Numbered from the stretch's first letter, positions 6,738-14,163 are shown. The stretch is 16,671 bases of DNA from CAYLQA01 sp964385695 (GCA_964385695.1 CAYLQA010000061.1:1-16671); one strand, 5' to 3'. The notes: generated from the letters alone by a model not told the origin. Program-made: numbers and translations.

Positions 6738-7867
6738 TGGCCAAGAACATCGACATCAAGGTGCGCCCTTGGTGCCCCTTCTGCGGACAAAACGTGGGAC
6801 GGCCGCAACCGCCGGTGAACCGCAAACTCGGTGAGTTTGACGTGGGCACCTGTCAATGCGGGGCGGTTTACACCTGCGATGCAACCGGCCACAACATTGG
6901 TTCGGCCATGATCGAAACCCTGGTCTATGCCTGTAACGATGATTGGGATCTGGCCTGGGAACTTATGCCCGAGGATGATTATCTTTCTGGGCGCATTGAA
7001 AACTACGACGAAGAAACACACCAGGTTCTGGACCAGAAGCATATGGATGGTCGCTATGTCCGTGGTGTGCTCTACTTTATTCGTTTGCATAAGGACATTG
7101 CCGAAGTCAGCGCCAGAAAGGCGGCAAAGGATAATGCTGTCGAGATTCCGACCCCGCATGGGGCTGCACATATTCCGGATGTTGAACCAGAGCGTGATCC
7201 GAAACGCAAGAAGAAAAGATCCAATAAACACCTAGTTAAAGAATTGGTCGAGGCTCGTGATGAGGACGCCCTAGTCGATCTTACATTTGACGATATTAAG
7301 GTGATGTGGTTTATGCAACGCCTGCTTTACGACCCGCTTGAGGCGAAGCGTTGGCAGGTGGCACATCTTATCGGCCGCGTGGGTGCCAGGGTGGCTACAA
7401 GAAAACCCGGGCCGGTAAGTGATCTCCTGCATCGGCTCTTTGAGGCGAGTTCCGACTCCGCTGCAACCCACTGGGGCCTGGTGGAGACCATCGGCTCGAT
7501 CATAGCCGGAAGACCTGACATATACGGTGCCTTTACCCGCCACATCATGCGTTTTACCGGACATGAATCCAGCAGGAGTCAGGCCATATGGGCCTTGGGC
7601 ACCATTGCCGAGCACCGGCCGGACCTGATTCGTCAAATGCCCTTTTATCAACTCTTTGGCTTTTTAGAAAACGAAGATCCCTTGATTAGAGGATTGATGC
7701 TCCGTCTCCTGGGACGGATCAAGGCCAATGAGGCGAGTCTGCAGATCATTCCATTAAAGGAAGACCAGAACACAATAACCATCTACGAAAACGGTGAGCC
7801 GATTGAAACCACCGTGGGCCAACTTGCCGCTGAGGCTGTGGCCCTGATACATGAGAACGGAGAATAA
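6737..7867 (+). CDS. Zinc-ribbon/HEAT-repeat protein, function unknown
   Basis: A 376-residue protein. The N-terminus carries a likely zinc ribbon: C13/C16 (WCPFC) and C39/C41 (CQCG), with a further C47. A mixed region follows to about 145, then a highly basic linker (RDPKRKKKRSNK, about 157-168). The rest is helical with HEAT/PBS-lyase-like repeats at about 185-330, for example AKRWQVAHLIGRVG, SSRSQAIWALGTIAEHRP and DPLIRGLMLRLLGRI. No signal peptide or membrane segment is evident. It is coupled to the first TPR gene by a one-base overlap and followed 3 bp later by the second TPR gene, so the three products probably act together. HEAT repeats mediate protein contacts and the ribbon could bind zinc or an Fe-S partner. 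No function is proposed. Confidence 0.85.
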   Translation: MAKNIDIKVRPWCPFCGQNVGRPQPPVNRKLGEFDVGTCQCGAVYTCDATGHNIGSAMIETLVYACNDDWDLAWELMPEDDYLSGRIENYDEETHQVLDQKHMDGRYVRGVLYFIRLHKDIAEVSARKAAKDNAVEIPTPHGAAHIPDVEPERDPKRKKKRSNKHLVKELVEARDEDALVDLTFDDIKVMWFMQRLLYDPLEAKRWQVAHLIGRVGARVATRKPGPVSDLLHRLFEASSDSAATHWGLVETIGSIIAGRPDIYGAFTRHIMRFTGHESSRSQAIWALGTIAEHRPDLIRQMPFYQLFGFLENEDPLIRGLMLRLLGRIKANEASLQIIPLKEDQNTITIYENGEPIETTVGQLAAEAVALIHENGE

Positions 7868-7870
7868 GTT

Positions 7871-8443
7871 ATGAGTGACGTCACCCCAATTCAGGCAAAC
7901 ACGGAAACCGAGGACCCAGCAAAGGCTGAGTACGATGCCGGTGTTGATTTCATGGAGAATGAAGACTATGCCCAGGCTGCCAACTCATTCCACAATGCCC
8001 TTTTGGACTATAAAGAGGCTAATAATGAAAACGGCATAGCCAACTCATCCGTGAAGATCGCGGAGGTATGTCTTATTAAGGAAGATTTTGCCCGCGCCAT
8101 CCCCCACCTGGATGTGGCCATGGGCATATGCAGTAAGGCGGGAGATGAGTTGAGTCTTACTGTTCTTAAACGTAAATTTGCTGAGGCTTACACAGGCGAT
8201 AAGGAATACGATAAGGCCCTTGAGTACTATTTTGATTTGCTCGACGTGTATCACGATTTCAATGATCCACAGGGAACGGTCACGGCACTAGAAAAGATGG
8301 CACAAATTTATGTTGCTCTGTCTGATAAAGAAAAAGCGGCTGATAGCTATCGAGCCGCCGGAGACATCCATAAAAACTTCAAGCACACCAGATCTGCCCA
8401 GGAGTTTTTTGATAAGGCCGATGCCATAGAAAAGGATGCGTAG
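7871..8443 (+). CDS. Second TPR protein of the operon
   Basis: A 190-residue soluble protein with about four longer tetratricopeptide-type repeats of roughly 40 residues, from about residue 18 to 185 (for example AKAEYDAGVDFMENEDYAQAA and ALEKMAQIYVALSDKEKAA). The repeat length differs from the 34-residue repeats of the first TPR protein, so it is not a recent duplicate of it. The N-terminus is acidic and low in complexity. GGAG at 7860-7863 is spaced 7 bases from the ATG, and only 3 bp separate it from the HEAT gene. An intrinsic terminator follows, so it ends the operon. It probably binds a protein partner; which one is not shown. Confidence 0.85.
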   Translation: MSDVTPIQANTETEDPAKAEYDAGVDFMENEDYAQAANSFHNALLDYKEANNENGIANSSVKIAEVCLIKEDFARAIPHLDVAMGICSKAGDELSLTVLKRKFAEAYTGDKEYDKALEYYFDLLDVYHDFNDPQGTVTALEKMAQIYVALSDKEKAADSYRAAGDIHKNFKHTRSAQEFFDKADAIEKDA

Positions 8444-8480
8444 CCTCCTTCGTTAAAATATTTTCATTCCGCAACATTTT

Positions 8481-8514
8481 AGGCAGGAGCACCATAGTGC
8501 TTCTGCCTTTTTTT
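8481..8514 (+). terminator. Intrinsic terminator of the TPR/HEAT/TPR operon
   Basis: GGCAGGAGCAC (8482-8492) pairs with GTGCTTCTGCC (8497-8507), an 11 bp stem with one G-U pair and a 4-base loop, followed by seven T (8508-8514). It lies 38 bp after the last stop codon. Confidence 0.92.
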
Positions 8515-8536
8515 ATGCCGCCAGACAAAATCCCAT

Positions 8537-8570
8537 AAAAAAAAGGGCCGCCCAAAATGGGCAGCCCCTT
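8537..8570 (-). terminator. Intrinsic terminator of dsrABD
   Basis: On the minus strand 8567-8559 pairs with 8553-8545 (one G-U) around a 5-base loop. A-U and G-U pairs extend the stem at its base, and it is followed by eight U (8544-8537). It sits about 30 bp after the dsrD stop and back to back with the opposing TPR-operon terminator, 22 bp apart. Confidence 0.92.
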
Positions 8571-8600
8571 AGAAAAGCATGGTAAAGACTTACTAAAGAA

Positions 8601-8840
8601 TCAGGTCCCGCGGGTTTCCTCATCTTTAGCACGCCCTTTGGCAGCATACATGGTAGTGCTTCCAGAAGACCAGAAGTCCATTTTACCTTCCTTAACCAGC
8701 TCGTTTGCAGCGTTCTTGATTGCACGAGGTTTGGAGTCAGGATCACACTTATAGAAATCCTTTACATAGAGCTGCGGCTTAGGCGCATTCTGTGCTTTCT
8801 CAAGGATCGCTGCTTTGAGATCTTCTTTGCTTAATGCCAT
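8601..8840 (-). CDS. dsrD: DsrD, small winged-helix activator of sulfite reductase
   Basis: A 79-residue cytoplasmic protein. The family is a small winged-helix fold, and DsrD of sulfate reducers is reported to stimulate DsrAB activity rather than act as a DNA-binding regulator. The family hallmark WSSGSTTMY is present at about residues 57-65, and length matches the Desulfovibrio protein (78 residues). The N-terminus differs from Desulfovibrio, and the C-terminus is charged. AGGAG (8848-8852) is seven bases before the ATG. It lies 24 bp after dsrB in the order dsrA-dsrB-dsrD, ending at a strong terminator. Presence of dsrD supports reductive rather than oxidative use of Dsr. Confidence 0.96.
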   Translation of the reverse strand: MALSKEDLKAAILEKAQNAPKPQLYVKDFYKCDPDSKPRAIKNAANELVKEGKMDFWSSGSTTMYAAKGRAKDEETRGT

Positions 8841-8864
8841 GTTCGTTCTCCTTTAGACCACAAA

Positions 8865-9995
8865 TTACTTGATGTGGCTGGTGAATTTGAACTGCGTGGT
8901 GGTGCGCCAGGTGTCATAAGCCAGGCGGTAGTCATCGATGGACTTGTCGGTGAAAGGAATACCGGTGACCTCGAAGAATTTCTCCCAACCGATACGATCA
9001 CACCACTCGCCAAGACGCTCGTATTTGTTGGCATTCTTTGCCCAAGCTTCAAGGATATCCTTACAAGCGTCAACAACCTCAGGCCAGCGAGGCGGATTGT
9101 TGGGCAGGAAGGGGATAACCAGCTTGGAGAAAGTTGGGCCTGAACGGGTGTTGGAAACCTTCCCACCAACCAGGATAGCACAACCGTCACCTTCGGGATC
9201 AGCCAGAGGCATAGAGGGGCACATGGTGTAGCAGTTACCACAGAACATACAACGCTCGGCGTTAACCTTAACAGACTTAATCTCCTCGCCTGCAGCGTTG
9301 GTAGCCTTAGCAGGCTTAACAGCACCAAGCGGACAAGAAGCGATAGCCAGCGGAAGCTCACAAACACCGGTGATGGTGTCATGGTCAACCATGGGCGGCT
9401 TACGATGGATACCGAGGATAGCGATATCAGAAGCATGTACAGCACCACACATGTTCAGACAGCAGGCAAGAGCCAGCTTACATTTTGCGGGCAGCTTCAT
9501 CTCGGTGAAGTAGTCGAACAGCTCATCCATAACCGCCTTCACAACACCAGAGGCGTCGGTAGCAGGTGTATGGCAGTGAATCCAACCCTGGGTATGAACC
9601 ATGTTGGAAACAGATGCGCCGGTACCACCTACGGGGAAGCGGTTATCGCGACCAGCAAGATCATCCAGCAGAGGCTGAACTTTGCTCTCGGCATCTACGA
9701 GGAACTCGATGTTGTTACGTGTGGTCCAGCGTACGGAACCTTCACAATGAGCGTCAGCGATGTCGCAGACCTCGCGAATGAACTCAAGAGAAACCAGGCG
9801 AGCACTACCAACACGGACAGAGTAACACTCATTGCCGTCTTCGGAAACATGCTTTAAAACACCAGGCTGGGTGATCTCATGATAGAGCCACTTGCCGTAG
9901 TTGTCTAAGATTACAGCGGGCATCTGTGTGTCATATTTGGGGGGACCAATGTCTGTGATTCTATCAGCCATCGGATTTTCTGGATCGTAACCCAT
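8865..9995 (-). CDS. dsrB: Dissimilatory sulfite reductase beta subunit
   Basis: Catalytic beta subunit of the cytoplasmic alpha2-beta2 sulfite reductase, which reduces sulfite with DsrC as co-substrate. At 376 residues it is full length. Siroheme-[4Fe-4S] ligand cysteines are C141 (HCHT) and C178/C179/C183 (CCLNMC), offset by a constant 10 from the Desulfovibrio vulgaris positions. A ferredoxin-like insert has C221 (SCPLGAV) and C249, C252, C255 and C259 (CMFCGNCYTMCP). The C-terminal part is typical of reductive DsrB. A strong AGGAGGTT (10001-10008) precedes the ATG. A 64 bp gap separates it from dsrA and holds a small hairpin (GTGC-AAA-GCAC, 10044-10054). Confidence 0.98.
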   Translation of the reverse strand: MGYDPENPMADRITDIGPPKYDTQMPAVILDNYGKWLYHEITQPGVLKHVSEDGNECYSVRVGSARLVSLEFIREVCDIADAHCEGSVRWTTRNNIEFLVDAESKVQPLLDDLAGRDNRFPVGGTGASVSNMVHTQGWIHCHTPATDASGVVKAVMDELFDYFTEMKLPAKCKLALACCLNMCGAVHASDIAILGIHRKPPMVDHDTITGVCELPLAIASCPLGAVKPAKATNAAGEEIKSVKVNAERCMFCGNCYTMCPSMPLADPEGDGCAILVGGKVSNTRSGPTFSKLVIPFLPNNPPRWPEVVDACKDILEAWAKNANKYERLGEWCDRIGWEKFFEVTGIPFTDKSIDDYRLAYDTWRTTTQFKFTSHIK

Positions 9996-10059
9996 AACAA
10001 AACCTCCTTATATATATTCGGTCGATTCTAGTTCAATAAGTCAGTGCAAAGCACATTCA

Positions 10060-11328
10060 TTACATTGCGTTCCGCTTACGGAATTCCGCTACGGTACGAT
10101 CCCAGCCACCTTCAACCTCTTCCTCTTTCCAGAAGACATAGGGGTTGGTACGGGGCTCTTTAACGTGCTGCGGAATCGGGTCAATGTTCATGACGCTAAG
10201 GAAGGTCGGAAGACCTACACGCTGCATGGTCTCACCAAGACGCTCACGGTTTTTACCGTTCTCCATCCACCAGTCCCAGCAGTTCTCGATAACGTCTACG
10301 AGGTTCTCGAAGTCGTTCTCTTCACTCATCTCGATGAAGGGGATAACCATGGTACCAAGCTGTGCACCGTCGAGGATAGGAGCTTTCGCACCCATCATGA
10401 TGGTTGCACCCTGCTGTGCGCCGGGGCGCAGAGCGCGAGGCATAATGTTGATGCAGTGCATACAACGGGTGCACTCAGCGTTGTCGATTTTCAGCTCGTC
10501 GCCTTCCATCCACATGCAGTTGGTGGGGCAGAGGTCCAGAACGTCTTTCTGCATGTCAAAGTCACCGGCAACAGCGCCAGCATTACCTTTGAACTCACCG
10601 CTCAGGTAACCTTTAACAGCAGCCTGGTCAATGCGGATGTCGTCGCGCCAGGTACCGATGGTAGCAAGGTCGGAACGAGCAGCAGAAGCAACACAGTCGT
10701 TGGGACAACCGGAGAATTTGAATTTAAACTTGTAAGGGAACGCCGGACGATGAATCTCGTCCTGGTAGGCCATGGTCATGGCGTAACAAGCAGCCTGGGT
10801 GTCGTAACAAGCCCACTCGCAGCGAGCCTTACCGATACAACAGGAAGGGGTACGCAGGTTAGAGCCGGAACCACCGAGATCCCAGTTCAACTCATGGGTT
10901 ACGTCCCAAAACAGGGGCTCAAGCTCCTCTGTACGACAACCAAGAAGGATAAGGTCACCGGTGGAACCATGAAAGTTGGTCATACCGGAACCGCGCTTCT
11001 CCCAGATGTCAGCCAATTTGCGGAGCAGATCGGTTTTGTAGAACTTACTGGAAGGCTGGTTCAGACGTACGGTGTGGAAATGCTCTACACCGGGGAACTG
11101 TTCCGGTACGTCAGCGTAACGTCCTACGACACCACCACCGTAACCGAATACACCAACGATACCGCCGTGCTTCCAGTGAGTGATTCTGTCTTTGAAAGAG
11201 AGCTCCATCAGGCCGAGAATATCCCAGCATTGCTCGTTCTTCTCCGCCTGCCGCTTCAAGTCAGTGACAAAGCTCGGCCAAGGGCCCTTCTCGAGCTCGT
11301 CCATCATCGGAGTATCATGCTTCGGCAT
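10060..11328 (-). CDS. dsrA: Dissimilatory sulfite reductase alpha subunit
   Basis: Alpha subunit of sulfite reductase, 422 residues from the preferred start. Core motifs include WKHGGIVGVFGYGGGV, HFHTVR, GSTGD and GGSGSNLRTP. Cluster cysteines are about C164 and C170 (CIGKARC) and C208/C212 (CPNDC). The ferredoxin domain has C267/C271 (CPTNC) and C286/C289/C292 (CTRCMHC). The C-terminus ends in the usual KEPRTNPYVFW and GGWDRTV stretches. Two in-frame ATGs exist, at 11334 and 11328. The second is chosen because AGGAGG lies seven bases before it but only one base before the first, and because MPKHDTP aligns with the Desulfovibrio vulgaris N-terminus MAKHATP. It heads the dsrABD operon. Confidence 0.98.
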   Translation of the reverse strand: MPKHDTPMMDELEKGPWPSFVTDLKRQAEKNEQCWDILGLMELSFKDRITHWKHGGIVGVFGYGGGVVGRYADVPEQFPGVEHFHTVRLNQPSSKFYKTDLLRKLADIWEKRGSGMTNFHGSTGDLILLGCRTEELEPLFWDVTHELNWDLGGSGSNLRTPSCCIGKARCEWACYDTQAACYAMTMAYQDEIHRPAFPYKFKFKFSGCPNDCVASAARSDLATIGTWRDDIRIDQAAVKGYLSGEFKGNAGAVAGDFDMQKDVLDLCPTNCMWMEGDELKIDNAECTRCMHCINIMPRALRPGAQQGATIMMGAKAPILDGAQLGTMVIPFIEMSEENDFENLVDVIENCWDWWMENGKNRERLGETMQRVGLPTFLSVMNIDPIPQHVKEPRTNPYVFWKEEEVEGGWDRTVAEFRKRNAM

Positions 11329-11335
11329 TGTCATT

Positions 11336-11341
11336 CCTCCT
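11336..11341 (-). promoter_or_regulatory. Ribosome-binding site that sets the dsrA start
   Basis: AGGAGG on the minus strand. It is seven bases before ATG 11328 and one base before ATG 11334, so it favours the downstream start. Confidence 0.8.
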
Positions 11342-11348
11342 TAAAAAA

Positions 11349-11364
11349 ATTAATTAGAATTAAT
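11349..11364 (-). repeat. AT-rich palindrome just before the dsrA ribosome-binding site
   Basis: ATTAATT (11349-11355) and AATTAAT (11358-11364) are perfect 7 bp arms around AG. It sits in the dsrA leader 7 bp upstream of the Shine-Dalgarno. It may be an mRNA hairpin affecting stability or ribosome access, or an operator. An AT-rich palindrome may also arise by chance. Confidence 0.35.
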
Positions 11365-11448
11365 GTAAATAACCAACGCACACTGCCCTGCTCTGCATGC
11401 CCTTTTTCCCTTACCGGGCCGCAGCTTGAAGCAGCGTGTTGATAACCA

Positions 11449-11460
11449 CACATAAATGTG
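11449..11460 (-). repeat. Short palindrome in the dsrA leader
   Basis: CACAT-AA-ATGTG lies about 14-25 bases downstream of the predicted dsr transcription start. It could be an operator placed to block early elongation. Arms are only 5 bp, and no matching regulator is identified. Confidence 0.3.
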
Positions 11461-11480
11461 AATAGTTATTCAGTCAAACG

Positions 11481-11509
11481 AACATATCCAGTGCAACACT
11501 CTTTGTCAA
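11481..11509 (-). promoter_or_regulatory. dsrA: Predicted sigma70 promoter of dsrABD
   Basis: On the minus strand a perfect TTGACA (11509-11504) is followed by exactly 17 bp and TATGTT (11486-11481, 4/6). Transcription would start near 11474, leaving a leader of about 145 nt. The rest of the 11510-11717 gap to the DUF134 gene holds T-rich sequence and a possible AGTCGG/CCGACT stem (11543-11571) but no gene. Confidence 0.65.
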
Positions 11510-11717
11510 CAAAAAATGATATGAAACTTATCGCCTGAAAACAGTCGGTATTTCTACCCTTTCAGCCGACTTTGCCGGGCCGTTTTTTTCTTCTTCTTTC
11601 TCGGTTATTTGCTCCTCTTTTCTTTCACATTGAGAAAGGACAGTGCGTTAATATTTTGCCTTTTTCCCTATTTGCAGTAATTTGTTTGTCCAACCTTGAC
11701 TGATTCAGGAGGATACG

Positions 11718-12017
11718 GTGCCACGCCCGAAAAAATTACGACATTGCGAGGGAAAGATGTGCGGCAAGGCTTTTAAGCCAACCCGTATTCCACTTAAAGA
11801 ACTGGAAAAGATTCACCTGCTGCGTGATGAACTGGAAACGCTCAAGCTTTGCGACAAAGAGGGGCTGACCCAGGAACAGGCCGGAAAAAGGATGGGGGTC
11901 TCGAGAGGAACCGTGCAACGGATACTCACAGCAGCCCGCAGCAAAGTCGCCCAGGCCCTGGTAGATGGTGCAGCTTTGATTTTGGAAGATGAACTTCCAC
12001 AGGCAATAGAAGAGTAA
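11718..12017 (+). CDS. DUF134 (UPF0251) HTH protein, putative regulator
   Basis: A 99-residue DNA-binding-type protein of the DUF134/UPF0251 family. The N-terminus MPRPKKLRHCEGKMCG is basic and cysteine-containing, as is common in this family. A sigma-like helix-turn-helix follows at about 50-82 (GLTQEQAGKRMGVSRGTVQRIL). It starts with GTG, supported by AGGAGG (11707-11712) five bases upstream. DUF134 genes often neighbour NifX/NifB-type cofactor-binding proteins, and here a NifX-like gene lies convergently 78 bp away. Control of that operon, of the divergent dsr operon, or of both is possible but unproven. No confident promoter was found for it. Confidence 0.85.
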   Translation: MPRPKKLRHCEGKMCGKAFKPTRIPLKELEKIHLLRDELETLKLCDKEGLTQEQAGKRMGVSRGTVQRILTAARSKVAQALVDGAALILEDELPQAIEE

Positions 12018-12095
12018 AAAATTCCACGTCATTAAAGAAAATGAGAGAGGAGGCTTTTTCTTCCTCCCCTTCTCACCCCATCAGCAAATTACTTA

Positions 12096-12491
12096 TCAAT
12101 GATGACAGTTAGCCCCGCCCTGACAGGCCTGGGTTGGCTGCATGATCAATAATTTATTGGCAAGATAACCAGCCACCACATCCTCAACCTTCTGGAAGGC
12201 ATCGCGGGCTGCAAAGTAGACATCAATGCCAACCTGGCTGAATCCAGCCAGAGGCCGCGCGCCCATGCCGCCCACGACAATGGCATCCACCCCCTGCTCT
12301 TTCAGCATGCCCACCGGCTCCATACAACCACCCGCACCATGCTCAACATTATCCACGGTGCTAATCTGGGCGACTTTTCCCTCTTCAATGTCGATCAGGG
12401 TAAAGATATCGCAATGACCGAAATGATCGGAACGTGTTCCTTCAAGTCCGCCCGGGGTATTGGTGGGAACTGCTATTCTCTTCTTACTCAT
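12096..12491 (-). CDS. NifX/NafY-like Fe-Mo cofactor-binding family protein
   Basis: A 131-residue soluble protein of the dinitrogenase iron-molybdenum cofactor biosynthesis family (NifX/NafY/MTH1175-like fold). It opens with RIAVPTN and DHFGHCDIFTLIDI. It contains GAGGC, the loop VGGMGARPL and an alpha/beta core to about residue 115. The C-terminus ends in CQGGANCHH, a Cys/His tail that may bind metal. No nitrogenase genes are present, so nitrogen fixation should not be inferred. Stand-alone members are common in sulfate reducers. AGAGGAC lies about eight bases before the ATG. It is 34 bp downstream of the transporter gene and probably shares its transcript. Confidence 0.88.
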   Translation of the reverse strand: MSKKRIAVPTNTPGGLEGTRSDHFGHCDIFTLIDIEEGKVAQISTVDNVEHGAGGCMEPVGMLKEQGVDAIVVGGMGARPLAGFSQVGIDVYFAARDAFQKVEDVVAGYLANKLLIMQPTQACQGGANCHH

Positions 12492-12525
12492 ATGTATGTC
12501 CTCTATCTATAAAGATGATTTATTT

Positions 12526-13518
12526 TTATGCTGCCTCTTCGGGAGGCGGTCCAAAAATTTTGTCGGTGAACTTCACATACCAGGCTGCGGACTGCACCTG
12601 AATAATATAGGAAGCGGCAATAACCAAAGCGGTATTGGCCGCATCTCCCTTACCAAAAGCATTGATGGCAATGGCCAGGGCAATGGAAAGGTTGCGCATC
12701 ACCGTGCCGTAGACTAGGGCAATGGCATCACCCCGATTGAAAAACAGCTTGCCCACAACGGTACTTAGGGTGAAGTTGGCCATGTAGATCAGCATAAGCG
12801 GCACAAAGATATCCGCCAGCAGCCTAGGATTGGCTGCGATGTCTTTGGACTTAAGAGCGATGGCCACAAAGACGATGCCCAAAACACCGATGGTGGACAT
12901 GGCTGGAAAGCGCGGGGCAATTTTCTGTTTAAACTCCGGCATAGGGTATTTTTTTAACAATGACTGCCTGGTAATAAACCCCAGAACCATGGGCAGAAAG
13001 ACGATGATGACAATTTGCTGAAACACCTTGGCCATATCAACGGCCACGCTTTGCCCCATGAGGGCCTGTACGTACAACGGTGTTGCCAAGGAACCCAGAG
13101 TCAGACCGATGATGGTCATGTTAATGGCCGCGGCCATGTTGCCCTTGGCAAAACCGGTCCAAGAAATGGTCATGCCGCTGGTGGGCAATAAAGCTGCAAG
13201 CAATAGCCCCAGGGCCATGTATGGCTGCTCCTTAAAAAAGACCAGACCAAGGCCATAGGCGATAAAGGGGATGACAGCGAAATTGATCACCTGGGTGGTC
13301 AACTGCAGCTTGATATTCTTCACCCCCTGTTGGAGGTGCTTGATATTCAAGGTCACCATCATGGGATAGACCATGAGAAAGGTGAAGGGGATAATCAACT
13401 GCTTGAGCTGTTTGACCGTGGCCGGATCACTGTTGATCCCGAAAAGATAGCCCATGGCCATCATGGCCGGAATGGCCACCACCAAGCGCTTGTTAATCTT
13501 GATCAGAAAAGTCCACAT
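12526..13518 (-). CDS. Bile acid:sodium symporter/ACR3-superfamily transporter
   Basis: A 330-residue inner-membrane transporter of the BART superfamily with about nine or ten hydrophobic helices. The motif LMVYPMM near residues 49-55 recalls the ACR3 family. The position where arsenite ACR3 pumps carry a conserved cysteine (APCTAM) reads PTSGMT (112-117) with no cysteine. Automated pipelines may label it arsenic resistance, but arsenite export is doubtful; an organic or sulfur-containing anion is equally possible. The start is ATG 13518: AGGAG (13525-13529) is six bases upstream, whereas the longer ATG at 13545 would place that site inside the gene. It sits between the DUF302-like and NifX-like genes. 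Confidence 0.85.
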   Translation of the reverse strand: MWTFLIKINKRLVVAIPAMMAMGYLFGINSDPATVKQLKQLIIPFTFLMVYPMMVTLNIKHLQQGVKNIKLQLTTQVINFAVIPFIAYGLGLVFFKEQPYMALGLLLAALLPTSGMTISWTGFAKGNMAAAINMTIIGLTLGSLATPLYVQALMGQSVAVDMAKVFQQIVIIVFLPMVLGFITRQSLLKKYPMPEFKQKIAPRFPAMSTIGVLGIVFVAIALKSKDIAANPRLLADIFVPLMLIYMANFTLSTVVGKLFFNRGDAIALVYGTVMRNLSIALAIAINAFGKGDAANTALVIAASYIIQVQSAAWYVKFTDKIFGPPPEEAA

Positions 13519-13524
13519 AAAAAG

Positions 13525-13529
13525 CTCCT
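13525..13529 (-). promoter_or_regulatory. Ribosome-binding site that sets the transporter start
   Basis: AGGAG on the minus strand, six bases before ATG 13518. It rules against the longer reading from 13545. The 94 bp gap upstream holds a small GACTG-ACC-CAGTC inverted repeat but no clear promoter. Confidence 0.8.
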
Positions 13530-13612
13530 TATACGTGTATGACATTGAAAATGCGACTGACCCAGTCTAACGGAAAAGAATCAATTGTCAGCCGCTTTCT
13601 TCACAGGCAGCT

Positions 13613-14023
13613 CTATTTGGCCTCGTCAATCATATCGCGGATCTTCTGAAAGGACTCGGCCAGGGAGCCGGGGAAGACCTCGTCATCCACCACTGTGCCG
13701 ATATCATCTCCGTTGTAGCTGAGGAACCTAAGCTGGGTCTTGCTCCCCTTGGAAAAGGCCATAACAAACTTGGGCATGAGGATTGCGCGCTCCGGGTTGG
13801 CGGAAAGGCTTTTGGCCGCCTTTGCCGGCTTGCAGATCTGGATCATGTGCAGATCAAAGGTATCGTTCACCTCGGCCCCGTGCTCGGTGAAAGTCTTGCC
13901 CATGTCCATGGTACCGCTGTTATTGATGACAAAGCCGTACTTCTTGACCACCTCCGCAAAGTCTGCGGCAAACTGAGCCGGGCTCTTGCCGGACTCTCCG
14001 ATGTACAGATCTTCCTGTTTCAT
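13613..14023 (-). CDS. DUF302-like small protein
   Basis: A 136-residue soluble protein that resembles DUF302. Shared features are an N-terminal helix followed by GFVINNSGTMDMG, then HMIQICKPAKAAKSLSANP and an ILMPKFVMAFSKG strand, echoing the family's IC.P..A...L..dP..g.llP pattern. A single cysteine lies at about residue 86. DUF302 has no firmly known reaction. A good AGGAGG precedes the ATG, and a consensus promoter lies upstream. It is first in an apparent operon with the transporter (94 bp downstream) and the NifX-like gene, and is divergent from the CoA-disulfide reductase. The family call is moderate. Confidence 0.7.
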   Translation of the reverse strand: MKQEDLYIGESGKSPAQFAADFAEVVKKYGFVINNSGTMDMGKTFTEHGAEVNDTFDLHMIQICKPAKAAKSLSANPERAILMPKFVMAFSKGSKTQLRFLSYNGDDIGTVVDDEVFPGSLAESFQKIRDMIDEAK

Positions 14024-14085
14024 GATGCGTGCCTCCTGATCGAATTATAAATAAATATGCTCCTTGTTTTTTTGTGCATATGCCC

Positions 14086-14114
14086 AAAATAGCCACCCGC
14101 CCTATCGCTGTCAA
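14086..14114 (-). promoter_or_regulatory. Predicted promoter of the DUF302/transporter/NifX-like operon
   Basis: On the minus strand a perfect TTGACA (14114-14109), exactly 17 bp, then TATTTT (14091-14086, 4/6). Transcription would start near 14079, about 55 nt before the ATG. Confidence 0.65.
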
Positions 14115-14163
14115 GTAGGAATTTAAGCAAACAGTAAAATGTTTAACAATCAACCTGAAAGGT

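Noticed and set aside
10165..11442. 425-codon open frame antisense to dsrA
   Set aside because: It is a shadow of dsrA created by biased codon use in a highly expressed gene; the protein has no recognisable domain and no ribosome-binding site, while dsrA is certain.
12045..12075. GGAGG...CCTCC stem between DUF134 and the NifX-like gene as a bidirectional terminator
   Set aside because: The stem is short and bulged with no consistent T-tract on either strand.
12096..12491. NifX-like gene as evidence of nitrogen fixation
   Set aside because: The family is widespread without nitrogenase and no nif structural genes are in the window.
13519..13545. Nine extra N-terminal codons on the transporter
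   Set aside because: The extension would place the AGGAG ribosome-binding site inside the gene; ATG 13518 is properly spaced.
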